The notes under the pieces are model-generated. The model saw only the letters and a program-made list of their open reading frames with translations, was not told the DNA's origin and ran no database searches. This document shows positions 12,880-22,195 of a stretch of DNA of 64,000 nt, piece after piece. The first letter of the stretch is position 1. Each line of letters begins with the position of its first letter. The translations under genes and the position numbers were made by a program. The stretch is from NCBI RefSeq assembly GCF_030463535.1, contig NC_132893.1:33620191-33684190 (forward strand). Reading direction: 5' to 3'. The DNA comes from Salminus brasiliensis (taxonomy: Eukaryota; Chordata; Actinopteri; Characiformes; Bryconidae).

Positions 12880-15800
12880 TGGTCATATTATTTTGGTGTA
12901 TTCTTGGTTTTGAGGTTTCTTTTTTCCTATGCAACTTTTCTTTAAAAATTCAATAAACAAAAATAAAAGTACAAATACTATTCACAAAATATTTTACTAC
13001 TATTTCATTACTTTTGATGTCATTTACAAGACAATTGCCCTTGTGATTTGCATAGTTAACCTTTGAAACAAGTGGAAACAATACACCAAAACAGAACAAA
13101 ACACAAAAGATAAATTAATTAATAAATTAAATAAAAATGTCAACCAATAAAATGTAAATAATACAAATAAAATTAAAGTAATGTGCACAGCAAAACAAGT
13201 AAAATAGTATCAATTAAAATGCTAAATGCAAAAAAACTAATTGTTTATTACTGATCAAGCAAAAAAAAGGTTCAATAATAAATGTAGAAATTAAATTAGA
13301 ATAAAAATAAATATAATAGTAATTGTAAATACAAAAATACAAATAACTTATTAAATAGGTTTAGTTTGTGTTTAATGATCTTACTAAAGACTTTATATGA
13401 TAATAATATTTAACTCAAATTAATATTATTATAATGGATTGCAATCAATTATAATACTCTATGCATCATGAATCAGTTTTTTGGACGACGCCTCGTGATG
13501 ACTGATGACTGATGAAACACTGTGTCCTACCTGCTGCGTGCGAACGCTCGCCGACTCCTCCACAGCAGCGTGACCTCAGACATCAGCACCGAGACCACGA
13601 CACACCACGAAACCTCTACGAATCCCAGCGTGAAGAGCTGCCCTGCAGCTACGGTTCCTCCCACCAGCAGCCCGGAGAGCATCGGCACCTTCAGCACACC
13701 GTCTTGCAGGACCAGAAGGGACAGCTCCGAGAGGACGTAGCACACCACGCATGCGAGGCCCATGACCAGCAGGCCCGCTGCCATTTTAAGGGGGTTAAAG
13801 CGGGCCCAGGAGGCGCGGCAGGTCTCCCTGACGGAGCTCAGGTAAGCCTGCATGGATGCCACCAGCTCAGGTGAGGGAGGAGCATCTTTACTCACTGAGC
13901 TCAGGTACTGGGAGGACAGCTGGGTGAAATGGGACTGAAGCTGGGACAGGCTGTTTGCTGGGATGTCTTTGGCCATGCTGGAGTAGGTCTCCAGAAACCG
14001 GTTTACCTGACAATCACAAGCAAACCACAGGATCTGAGTCAGTAAACAGCTGCAGAGCTTTTGCATGGATATTAACTCCTAATTACGAGCTGGAACAAGT
14101 CTTAGTCTTAGTCTCCAAGGACTGGTACTCTTTGCTCCTGGGCTCCTCCTACAGGTGGAAAGTGTAATTATTTTTTTAACCACTGCAGCTAGCTGTACAC
14201 ATGCATTTCTGGACAAGCTGAGAGCTCCAGATGCAGCTTGATCTGAAGGTAGAGCAGCATGTGGGCTGAGGTGGTAGAGTAATACTTCAGGATTTTACAC
14301 TAATATGACTCTATGGGTTCTGCAGTGTTACACAGCAGCAGTTCTGGAGAGAGGTTCTCCACCTGCAGCTCCACCACCAAAGCTCCATAGTGCAGTAGCA
14401 GCAGCATTCCGGCCCGGAGTAGGAATGACGGAGACGCCGTTCTCCCTGTTCCAGTCAGTGGAGCATCAGCATGATCCTGAAGCTGCTGGTTTAAGGTAGA
14501 ACTGCTACATAAATGATGCCTTTAATGATCTGCTGGAACATCTTGATGGCAGAAATCACAGATACCACCTTCAGAGGTCTTCAGAGTGTATAGTGTTGGC
14601 ACATGGTGGACCAACAGGATATGAAGCAGGTGGCCATAATGTTTTGGCTCATCTGTGTATATCAGTCGGCTGGTAACATTGGACCTGGACCTGTGGATTT
14701 CTCATTTATCATTATCTGCAAAGGCATTACTGAAAATGCACCAATTATTATTATGATTGTTTGGGACATGGCATCCCCAACAAAATGGGGGCGTAACTTT
14801 TAGCATGAGAATAATAAGTTGCCTTTTTATATGCACAAAACTGATGGAAAAAAAAAGAAAAAAAAGAAACTAATTACTAAAAAATCAATTAAAATATTAA
14901 AATTAAATGTAAATGTTTTGGTTGGCTAAAATGTAAAAATAAATAAGATTAATTAAAAAATGATTTATATATAAAACTAAATTAAAACATTAAAATGTCA
15001 TTTTAATGTTTTGGATGGCTAAAATGCAAAAATAAATAATAATTAATTGATTAATTGAAAAAATAAATAAATAAGAAATATAAAATTATATATATAAAAC
15101 TAAATTAAATAATAAATTAAATTTAAATGTTTTGGTTGGCTAAAATGTAAAAAATAAATAAATACATAAATAAATAACTAAAACGATTATCTTTTTTAAT
15201 ATTTCTACAGATGAAATGCTTAATCTAAATTTTTATCAGAAATCAGTAATCAGAATTTAGTTTGGAAATGACAATTTCTGTTGGTCACCATCAAGTTGTG
15301 ATTGTTGCCATCAAAAATGTACAACTTACAGTTTTTACAGTTCCTATATGAAATGACCTGTAAAAATGAACACAGCTCATCTCTGAATCATCATTTCTCC
15401 AAATCTCACCTGTTTGACGTTGATCCACAGCGCCTCCGCCTGGCTGAGGCCTGAAGGTGCACCCAGAGAGCTGTTGAATGAAAAAAGGGGCAGTAGAACC
15501 TGTCCTACACTGCTGTAGGGTATGGGCACCCCCAGCAGAAGGGCAAGGGTAGGCACTAAATCAGTCTGGGGCACCACCTCTGGCTCCACCTGCACACAGA
15601 TTTCAAACGGACACCCAGGCTTTTTCAGTACTGATGTGTTTTAATTTAAATTGCCGTTTTGGAGATACAAGGTTTTGCTTGACAGCGATGCTTAATGTTC
15701 AGTCTCTCACCTGTGAGCCGGGGGTTGGGAACAGGGGGGATCCGCTGTAGAGGAAGAGAGCGGCGTCCGTCTCCTTCTGGCTCTCTCCACCATGATCCCC

Positions 15801-18216
15801 TGTATCCGTCATCCCGTGATCCCCCATTACCACCAACAGCGTGTCGTTCTGCAGCCGATTAATCACTGACCTGGGGTCAGGAAAGAATCAACAGAGACTC
15901 TTTACCACACCTGTGGAATATTGTTTTTTTGGCTAGAAGTAGTTTAGCCAAACATGCTAATGCTGCTAATTGGCAAGACAGCATTATGCAAATGAATGGC
16001 TTTTATTCCCTGTAAGATTTTTTTTTAGCATTAGTGGTCCAATTCCTTTAAAGGGCTTTAAATGTGCTGCTGAAATTTGGGAAATTTACCAGCTGGACTG
16101 AGAAAAAAAAAAAGACAAAAACAACACAAAAAAGACAGGATAGCTATTTGTGACAAATATTATTAGCAGGTTAATAAAAAAAATAGCAATAATTATGAAA
16201 TTTTAGAACAAATACGTTTTACGCTGAGAAAGGCCACGAGAAGGTAGTAAAAATACTGTAACAACTAGAAATTAAATATTTTTTTTACATACTTTTTAAA
16301 TTTGATTTATTTTTCTATTTAATTAATTATTTTTATTATATGTATTATTATTTTTATAAATTGTCTCAGATTTTTTGCCCATTTCCTCCCCAGTTTGGAC
16401 TGTCAATTACCAAACCTGTATGTACTCGTCCTCCAGCACCCAAAAAAAAAATCCTCCTCCCACCACACGTGATGCCCTGGACACTAGTGAGGGCGGACCA
16501 ATACACGCTCCTCCGACATTTGCACAGTCAAGCCGATTATTTTCCGAACTGCCGCCAATGCAACATCACCAGGCAACCAACCAATGCTCCACATACCCGG
16601 CTTTGACCCACCAGCCTGATGTACCCAGCCTGTAGCCTTTTTGATTTGTCTGTTTTGTTGTTAATAAGAAATAGTAATAAAAAGAAAAAAAAAAAAATCA
16701 TTTAATTATTAATAATATATATCTATATGTAAACCTACATAGAGATCACATGGTTCGAACATACTGCTTTAAATGTCAAGCAAAATTAAGCTTTAATCTA
16801 CTGATTCATCAAAATCTGTCTACTGCCTGGTCTTCCCACAACACATAGCGCATCCTGAAAAAGCAGGGATTTTCTGTTTCACCTTTAACGGAGCAGAAGC
16901 TGCAGAATGTTAAACAAATGTAGCGTGGCTAATGCTAAAAGAACTCACTCTGGTGGCCTATTAGGTAGGTACCTAGGTATCCAGAACATCCTTGTGAAAA
17001 GGTTAATAGGAAACCACTAGAAATATTAAAAGGGCCCCTGCCATTGACTTTCCATGAGGGGGTGGGGGGACACCACATCAGTTCATAAAACATCCCGTGC
17101 TGTTTTGCAATTAGGGCCATAGGTCACAGGACACACGCCCAACATCGCTCAGTGTTCAGGCACGTGTAATAGAACTGCTATGCAGAAGCGAAGACCGCTG
17201 CTGCGAGTGCTTTTTAAAAAACTGACCTGATGACTCCGTCCATCTGCGTGAGCTTCTCCGCCATGGCTGGATGGTCCGGGCCGAACCTGTGTCCACAATG
17301 ATCCACACCCAGAAAGTGAGCAATCAGCACATCCCAGTCATCTCCTTCCACTGTGAGGGAAACACAAGGCTGTAAGTTTCTCCACTAAAGCACTTTTTCA
17401 GCACAGCTGCAGCACCGTAGCAGCCACCTAGACGTCTGTCCGTACCTCAGTCCATGTTTATAGAGAACAGCAGGGCTGTACCTGACTCGAATCGGTCAAA
17501 TCAGTCGAATCGGATTCAGACGTTCAATACAACGAAGATTCTGCGATTTCTTGTTTTAATTTTTTTGTTATTATTTATTTATTTATTTATTTTTTTACGC
17601 CATATGGAAACATATTTGGAACACTAAAAAAAATCAGTGAACGAGACGCTGCGTCTGATGGAAGATTGCATATTTTATTAGAATTACAGACATATAATGT
17701 CAGTCTGCCGTATAGATTTGTGGAATCTTGAGACAGACAGAAGCATGTATTTATGCTTACATCAAAATATCTTCTTGAACGGGAGCAAGCAACTTCTTTA
17801 TTTCTCTTTAAACATAAAAAAACATTTATTTTTTAAATTTGCAGGCTTATTAGGCAGCTTTTTTCATAAAATCTAATGTATATACAATATCTAAAATATA
17901 ATAAATGAATAAGTGGTTTCCCATGACAGATGTAGCCGACAGAGCTCACATTTAAGCCTTGTGCCTCCAAACTTCAGACAGTTTCTGACACATTGTTATT
18001 GCTAGCCTAACTTAACACCCGTCCACCTCAGCTACAGCTTGCCTTGCCATTGAACCAGCAGTGCATGTGGTCACGTAGATTTTAGCAGATAGCTCCGCTA
18101 GAAAAAAAAACATCTATTTATGATTCATGATGTCTAATTATTTGTTAAAATGTCATTCTTGAGCATTTAAAACTTTTACGTTTTTGTCCGTTTTACAAAA
18201 AAAAAAATAATAAATA

Positions 18217-18260
<44 letters not shown>

Positions 18261-18411
18261 TGTTAAAATGTAATTCTTGTGCATTTTTTACATTTTGCCT
18301 GATTTAAATAAATTGCATATATATATTTATTATTATTGTTATTTATTTATTTATTTATTTAAAACAGACAAAAGCTTAAAAATGCACAATAATTACATTT
18401 TAACAAGTAAT

Positions 18412-18462
<51 letters not shown>

Positions 18463-20347
18463 AAAAAAAACTAATCTCGACCGCTCGACTGACGCATCAC
18501 TGGCACTTCCTCCTCAATCAAGTCTATTACAGATTACTGAACACCTCCATACGGTTTGAGGAGAGTGTGTGATAATTGGTAAATTATTATTTACCATAAT
18601 TGCTAATAATTGATAATTGCTAAATGGTGGGTAAAAGCTTGCCCTTCCAGCTTCAAGTACGGCTCGGCTCGACCCGCCATCCTTTAAGATCCACAGAAGA
18701 CGAGCGTCCAGACTTTTTTCTGTCCTGCACCGAAGTGGTGGAACAAACTTCCTCTGGGTGTCCGAACAGCAGAGTCCAACACTCACTGTCCTCAAACCCA
18801 GACTGAAGACCCTCCTTTTCTGAGAGGACTCAGGTGAAGAGAAGAGTATTATGGTCTCCATATTGACTTGTGTTTAGTACAGTCTAAGATTAGAGGAGCT
18901 TTGATTTCTAGTCTGTTTAAACTAGCTGAGGTTCTTCTTCAGTAAACAGTGAAGCTCTTTTGTAAGTCGCTCTGGAGAAGAACCACTGCTAAATGCTGTA
19001 AACGTAGATGTAGTTGATCCAGTAAGTCAGGCCTGGTGTCCGAAGTTTAGCAAGCTAGCTTCTTTAGTTTTCCACTGGAGCTACAAGGCCCATGTAACGT
19101 ATTTTTAATAGACAGTCCAGCTTTCAGTACCGGTTTGCCACATTAGTATTCTCTAAAGACGCAAGCTTTGACTGATGGTCCACATTTGGGCTAACTGGAA
19201 ACCAGGGTAAAACCCTCTCTCTTGGCTGACGGACCATCTTTAAGGGGATAATGACGCTCATCGGATGCGTCGACCCCTCGCGGCTTTACCTGCCACAGAT
19301 ACTCACTGGTGGGGAAGATGTTCTGGAGGATTCCGTTGTCCACAGTGTGCAGATCTTTCACGTTGAAGGAGGGGAAAGGGAGCGAGCGGTGAAACTTTCT
19401 GGGGAATAGACTGACCCAAGTGTCGTCTCCCATGAAGACCACCCGCTTGCCTTTAAGGAGGACAAGAAAAGAGGACGGTCAGCCTAAATACATGCATATA
19501 CTCTAATAAGAGGCAGTGTGGTGGTTTCCCAGACATGGACTAAGCCTAGACTAAGACTAAACTATACCCTCATGGACAGCTAGCTGTACACATGCATTTC
19601 TGGACAAGCTGAGAGCTCCAGAAGCAGCTTGATCTGAAGGTAGAGAAGCATGTGGGCTGAGGTGGTAGAGTAATACTACAGGATTTTACACTAATATGAC
19701 TCTATGGGTTCTGCACAGTACAGTTCTGGAGAGAGGTTCTCCACCTGCAGCTCCACCACCTGCAGCTCCACAGTGCAGTAGCAGCAGCAGCGTTTTGGCC
19801 TAGGTTGTTAATGACGGAGATGCCGTTCTCCCTGTTACAGCAATGCAGATGCAGACCCCAACTCACCTGCCTGACCCAGCTGGTGAACGAGGTTGTCCTC
19901 CAGGACGGCGCTGGAGGCGAAGTTGTTTCCCACGTCGATGAAGGTTGGCAGGGAACCAGTGGTGAACCCCTTGATCCTCTGCATGGTGGTGGTGGGTGGG
20001 TCGGCTCTGAAGGTGTACAGCCTGGACTGGGCCGGCCGAGACGAGGCCATCTCGTCCAGGACGGGCAGTTTGTTCTCGAAGGCTCTGGGCGAGGCGTTCC
20101 CCGGGTCATAGCGGGCGAAGTCGGCCTTCAGCGCGTCAATGATGAGGATGACGGCCCTGCGGAAGCGCGGCTCCTTCAGGCAGAAATCTTCCCTCACGTC
20201 AGCTCCTGGAAGTAAGACGTCCCCACAGGTGCTGGTCCTGTTGACCTCCAGCCGCACCAGGAGGAAACCCCCGACGAAAAGGTAGATGCCTACATAAAAT
20301 ATGGAGCATATCCACAGGAGGAGGGCCAGGATGGGCAGTCTCTTCAT
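5405..20347 (-). CDS. pigo: GPI ethanolamine phosphate transferase 3, complete (12 coding exons)
   Basis: The product transfers phosphoethanolamine to the third mannose of the GPI anchor in the ER membrane, working with PIGF. Joined coding exons: 20347-19867, 19450-19307, 17350-17227, 15870-15711, 15589-15410, 14006-13531, 12397-11783, 10209-9746, 9593-9390, 6556-6369, 6161-6091, 5534-5405. Every junction is GT/AG and the frame stays open: 3237 nt, 1078 residues, against about 1089 in human. Residues 1-30 form a signal-anchor. The luminal alkaline-phosphatase-like domain keeps its metal-site motifs: [10 protein letters not shown] near 68-77, [18 protein letters not shown] near 119-136, GDDTW 168-172, GVDHCGH 223-229, GDHGM 266-270 and GDHGG 274-278. 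The C-terminal two thirds is hydrophobic with many membrane spans. It ends in the family-typical [14 protein letters not shown] and SGFIVSS blocks. Identity and frame are seen directly. The reaction is family knowledge. Confidence 0.97.
5612..5833 (-). repeat. dispersed repeat family B, copy 1
   Basis: A ~230-250-bp unit of unknown class, in pigo intron 5535-6090. It shares GCAGCTCCACCACCAAAGC and GTACACATGCATTTCTGG with copies at 14186, 19578 and 53379. Confidence 0.65.
5834..5849 (+). promoter_or_regulatory. CTCF-like motif
   Basis: CCATGAGGGGGCGCTC resembles the CTCF core. Intronic in pigo. Confidence 0.3.
6018..6062. repeat. (GT)n microsatellite, pigo intron 11
   Basis: Perfect GT run. 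On the pigo sense strand it is a (CA)n tract about 30 nt inside the intron after coding exon 11. Confidence 0.95.
6091..6161 (-). CDS. pigo: pigo coding exon 11 (residues 1013-1036)
   Basis: A 71-nt exon encoding [18 protein letters not shown]. The acceptor TATATATACAG has only a weak pyrimidine tract, 25 nt after a (GT)30 run. Donor is CCCAA|GTAAGT. Confidence 0.95.
6187..6246. repeat. (AC)30 microsatellite at the 3' side of a pigo intron
   Basis: Perfect (AC)30 on the plus strand, (GT)30 on the sense strand, ending 25 nt before the acceptor of coding exon 11. Confidence 0.97.
6311..6366. repeat. (GT)n microsatellite inside a pigo 5' splice site
   Basis: A perfect (GT)16 at 6335-6366, extended by interrupted repeats to 6311. 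On the sense strand it is (AC)n starting at the third intron base of coding exon 10's donor. Confidence 0.97.
6369..6556 (-). CDS. pigo: pigo coding exon 10 (residues 950-1012)
   Basis: Contains [20 protein letters not shown] and RYLFISGAQ. Acceptor is GTGACTAG. The donor GCACAG|GTACACAC runs straight into an (AC)n tract (see findings). Confidence 0.95.
6755..6769 (+). promoter_or_regulatory. CTCF-like motif
   Basis: CCACTAGAGGGCAGT matches the CTCF core. Intronic in pigo. Binding unproven. Confidence 0.35.
6896..7721 (-). mobile_element. hAT-type non-autonomous element with nested SINE
   Basis: Ends TAGAGATGCACTGATCC and TCAGTGCATCTCTA are inverted repeats. The 8-bp flanks CTATTGGC and CTTTTGGC agree at 7 of 8 bases, as for a hAT target duplication. 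The body matches 11323-11705 in the opposite orientation and is split by a SINE at about 7165-7530. Confidence 0.75.
7165..7530 (-). mobile_element. tRNA-derived SINE, reversed
   Basis: Its right end is a reversed tRNA-like head (GGGATTCGAACC, then TCCACTGGACCACTCGGGCC). A related copy lies at 16365-16640. Nested in the hAT element. Confidence 0.6.
7735..9165. repeat. cluster of degenerate MITE family A pieces
   Basis: At least four partial copies: about 7735-8052, 8345-8620, 8690-8790 and 8870-9160. They are recognisable by GCACTGAGCTGTAGAGCAG, GATGGAGCTCC and CTCACAGCAATG. This fills most of the pigo intron between coding exons 9 and 10. Confidence 0.55.
9390..9593 (-). CDS. pigo: pigo coding exon 9 (residues 882-950)
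   Basis: Encodes [18 protein letters not shown] and [12 protein letters not shown], matching the human QTFYSTGHQPVFPAIHW and FVGFPEGHG blocks. Acceptor CCTCCTCAG, donor TTTGCAG|GTAGAT. Confidence 0.95.
9746..10209 (-). CDS. pigo: pigo coding exon 8 (residues 727-882)
   Basis: The phase fixes the acceptor at CATCCTAG|CCTGG (10209). A nearby downstream CAG, at GGCGCAG, would shift the frame. It encodes more membrane spans around a charged loop ([17 protein letters not shown]). Donor TCTA|GTAAGC. Confidence 0.94.
10266..10613 (-). mobile_element. MITE family A, internally deleted copy
   Basis: Starts TGGACAAAAGTATTGGGACA and runs into family A body. It ends in (ATT)n with one terminus missing. 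Confidence 0.65.
10640..10850 (+). mobile_element. LINE 3' end
   Basis: GGTTCCTCTCAAGGTTTCTTCC, read as short blocks, and AAAACGCTATATAAATATTT are characteristic of the 3' end of a common fish L2/CR1-like LINE. No coding part remains. Confidence 0.5.
11232..11310. repeat. (TA)n and (CATA)n microsatellite
   Basis: A perfect TA run to about 11282, then CA/CATA repeats. It lies directly next to the hAT-type element. Confidence 0.95.
11323..11705 (+). mobile_element. hAT-type non-autonomous element, intact ends
   Basis: Inverted ends TAGGGATGCACCGATCC and GGATTGGTGCATCCCTA, 383 bp, no coding. Flanks ACACACAC and ATATACAC agree at 6 of 8 bases, as for a decayed 8-bp duplication. Many internal copies of TATCGG. 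Confidence 0.75.
11783..12397 (-). CDS. pigo: pigo coding exon 7 (residues 522-727)
   Basis: The largest exon, several membrane spans, with the family block WLRHYGNL. Acceptor is TTGTCCAG, donor ATTAG|GTAAAG. Confidence 0.95.
12425..13525. other. AT-rich pigo intron, no element recognised
   Basis: Long AT-rich sequence with TA runs (12823-12876) and simple ATT/TAAT repeats. No conserved frame seen. Confidence 0.6.
13531..14006 (-). CDS. pigo: pigo coding exon 6 (residues 364-522)
   Basis: Encodes [10 protein letters not shown] through the first transmembrane segments (for example [20 protein letters not shown]). Acceptor GATTGTCAG, donor AGCAG|GTAGGA. The exon splits codon 522 after two bases. 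Confidence 0.95.
14186..14445 (+). repeat. dispersed repeat family B, copy 2
   Basis: Same unit as at 5612, 19578 and 53379, here in the pigo intron between coding exons 5 and 6. Confidence 0.65.
14880..15185. repeat. three ~105-bp AT-rich tandem units
   Basis: The block AATGTTTTGG(T/A)TGGCTAAAATG recurs near 14910, 15005 and 15125 in AT-rich surroundings. Confidence 0.5.
15410..15589 (-). CDS. pigo: pigo coding exon 5 (residues 304-363)
   Basis: Exactly 60 codons. Contains [20 protein letters not shown], the conserved end of the luminal phosphatase-like domain. Acceptor TGTGCAG, donor AAACAG|GTGAGA. Confidence 0.95.
15711..15870 (-). CDS. pigo: pigo coding exon 4 (residues 250-303)
   Basis: Encodes [20 protein letters not shown], with the final metal-binding Asp-His pairs. 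Acceptor is GACCCCAG, donor TCACAG|GTGAGA, and it ends in phase 0. Confidence 0.95.
16365..16640 (-). mobile_element. tRNA-derived SINE-like repeat, second copy
   Basis: Aligns by eye with 7165-7450: CAGTTTGGACTGTCAATTAC, ACACTAGTGAGGGCGGACCA and GCCAATGCAACATCACC. The tRNA-like head is lost. Confidence 0.55.
17227..17350 (-). CDS. pigo: pigo coding exon 3 (residues 209-250)
   Basis: Encodes [19 protein letters not shown], containing the Asp225/His229 metal-site motif. Acceptor CTCACAG, donor ATCAG|GTCAGT. Too short to stand out as an open frame, it was found by family match and phase. Confidence 0.95.
18225..18460. repeat. two (AT)n runs with AT-rich spacer
   Basis: Perfect AT runs at about 18225-18255 and 18411-18460, with a GTTAAAATGTAATTCTTGTG block repeated in inverted orientation between them. 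Confidence 0.9.
18640..19012 (+). mobile_element. L2-like LINE 3' fragment
   Basis: A broken L2-type ORF2 tail followed by the shared 3' end GTAAGTCGCTCTGGAGAAG and CTGCTAAATGCTGTAAA. Paralogous to 50618-51065 and 62345-63098. In the pigo intron between coding exons 2 and 3. Confidence 0.7.
19307..19450 (-). CDS. pigo: pigo coding exon 2 (residues 161-209)
   Basis: Translates to [20 protein letters not shown] and [14 protein letters not shown], a conserved PIGO stretch. Acceptor ends AAAG, donor is CACCA|GTGAGT. It splits Gly161 and Met209. Confidence 0.95.
19578..19832 (+). repeat. dispersed repeat family B, copy 3
   Basis: Same unit as at 5612, ending about 35 bp from the donor of pigo coding exon 1. 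Confidence 0.65.
19867..20347 (-). CDS. pigo: pigo coding exon 1 (residues 1-161)
   Basis: Holds the start codon at 20345-20347, the N-terminal signal-anchor and the first catalytic motifs, including the metal-binding Asp of [10 protein letters not shown] and the Thr-rich nucleophile segment. The acceptor CTTACAG lies one base upstream of the ATG (exon base 20348 is leader), so a separate 5' noncoding exon must exist. Donor is CAGGCAG|GTGAGT. Confidence 0.96.
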
Positions 20348-21111
20348 TCTGTAAGAGAGGGAAAATCAGAGAGCAGGTGAACCTGAGTATAGACAGACGG
20401 TCTGGAGACACCTTATTGAACACGTCATCCAAAATCAAGGGGATTAATTAATTTTTTAAGAGTTTGACACCCTTTACTCCTGGGTAAGCTTTAGATTAAA
20501 TAGTGGAACACTGCTGTGAGGAGGATTTGATTGCATTCAGGCCAACGAGAGCATCGTTATGGTCAGATCCTGATGTTGGAGGGTTAGCTCTGCCATTGCA
20601 GCTCATCCCAGATCCTCAAGGTACTGGAGGAGACGCCCGCTCCACAGACTCCTCATACCTCTCTAGCAGACAGACCTTCTGCTCCTATGTCCAGTTCTAT
20701 GGGTAATGCTTCCCTATGGAGATCCACCAATATTTGCAACAATACAAGGTCAAGCTGTTAACAAAGACATTCAGAGTGGTTTGGTGTGAAATCAGACATC
20801 CCAAGCCTTTAACACCTCTAGAAGTTCCCTCATAGAAAGTCCTTCCACCTAATGTTTATGGTTAAACACTGTCAGACACCTGAGGCATGCTTTTACCAGA
20901 GTTTTAGATCCAGTCACAGCTGGTTTAAGTAAAATTTGGAAGAACAGGTTATAATTACCCTGTAATTATACCCCTGAATTAGGGTCAGAAACCAATGGAT
21001 GAACCAATGGTTATGAACACACTGCCTGATAGGCTATGGACCTAGGCCTAGACCTATACACCTATCCAGAGAGCGTACGCAATGGCTGTATTTGTATTGC
21101 AGTCATGGTAG

Positions 21112-21305
21112 GGCTGGACGATACGGCAAAAATATCACCACAATATATATTTTTTGATACTTTTTCATGATACACAATATTTATAACGCAGACAGATTCT
21201 GAAAAACTGCTGTTCAAACATGCATTTTTATTCTTCAGGCACTGACGATATCCTCAATAGGCTCAAATAGCATATTTTGTATCAAGATACAATAAAATAT
21301 CAAGT
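21112..21305. mobile_element. MITE-like repeat with GGGCTGG(A/G)CGATA end
   Basis: Begins TAGGGCTGGACGATACGGC with ATATCAC/ATATTG-rich body. Relatives near 32874, 43818, 47144, 49842 and 51060. Confidence 0.45.
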
Positions 21306-21688
21306 TAATAAGTCAAAATTTGGAAGAACAGGTGATAATTATCCTGTAAAATAACTGAACTGGGGTCTAGACAGAGGACGGGACCCAAGGTTATGAATAC
21401 ACTATGGGCCTAACGGTTTAAGGCCCCCCAATCTAAGCCAATTCTCCAGATTAAACACCACTTCCCCTGCATCAGCATTCCATGTCACACAGCGTAGTTT
21501 CACTGGTGGGTTTGGAGAGCGTATACAATGGCTGTATTTGTGCTGTAAACATGGTGACAGCTGGCTCTTATCACAATGACCTACCACAGGTCTGCATTCA
21601 AGGTGGATGATTCAGCTGGTCTACCAGTGGGAACAACCTGACCACGCTGGTGATCCAGCTTTTTAACCGGCATGACCAGGGTAGTCCA

Positions 21689-21691
<3 letters not shown>

Positions 21692-21735
<44 letters not shown>
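21692..21735. repeat. (TA)n microsatellite
   Basis: Perfect TA run followed by CA-rich sequence. Confidence 0.95.
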
Positions 21736-21743
<8 letters not shown>

Positions 21744-22159
21744 TATACACACACTCTATACTCTACACACTCTATAAATATATATACACACACACTGGTC
21801 AACCAGCCTAACCAGGGTGTGTTTAAGACCATCTTGGCCACCAGCTGGATTTTTTAAAGATGGACGTTCTAGCAGGGATACAGGTGTAGGTTGACTGGTG
21901 GGTCTGTGTTTGTGTTGTAAACATGGGGGCAGCTGCTTCCTACCATAATCGGTCATTACAGCTAAGCAGAACATTTAAAAATATATTTTTATATTAAAAT
22001 AATATAAATCCTTTAAAGTAGCAGAACTGGAGTAGGAGCCAATGGTTGGTGCATTGGGTGAGTAGAACAGTCCCCTCTCTTCTGCTGCTGGTTCCAGTGG
22101 AGGACGGACCACTAAGCCCAGTTGAGTGCCAACAAGTGCAGGACAGCTAGAGCCCCACT

Positions 22160-22163
22160 CGCC

Positions 22164-22195
<32 letters not shown>

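Noticed and set aside
13512-13874. 120-codon plus-strand open frame
   Set aside because: Antisense to pigo coding exon 6. No recognisable protein.
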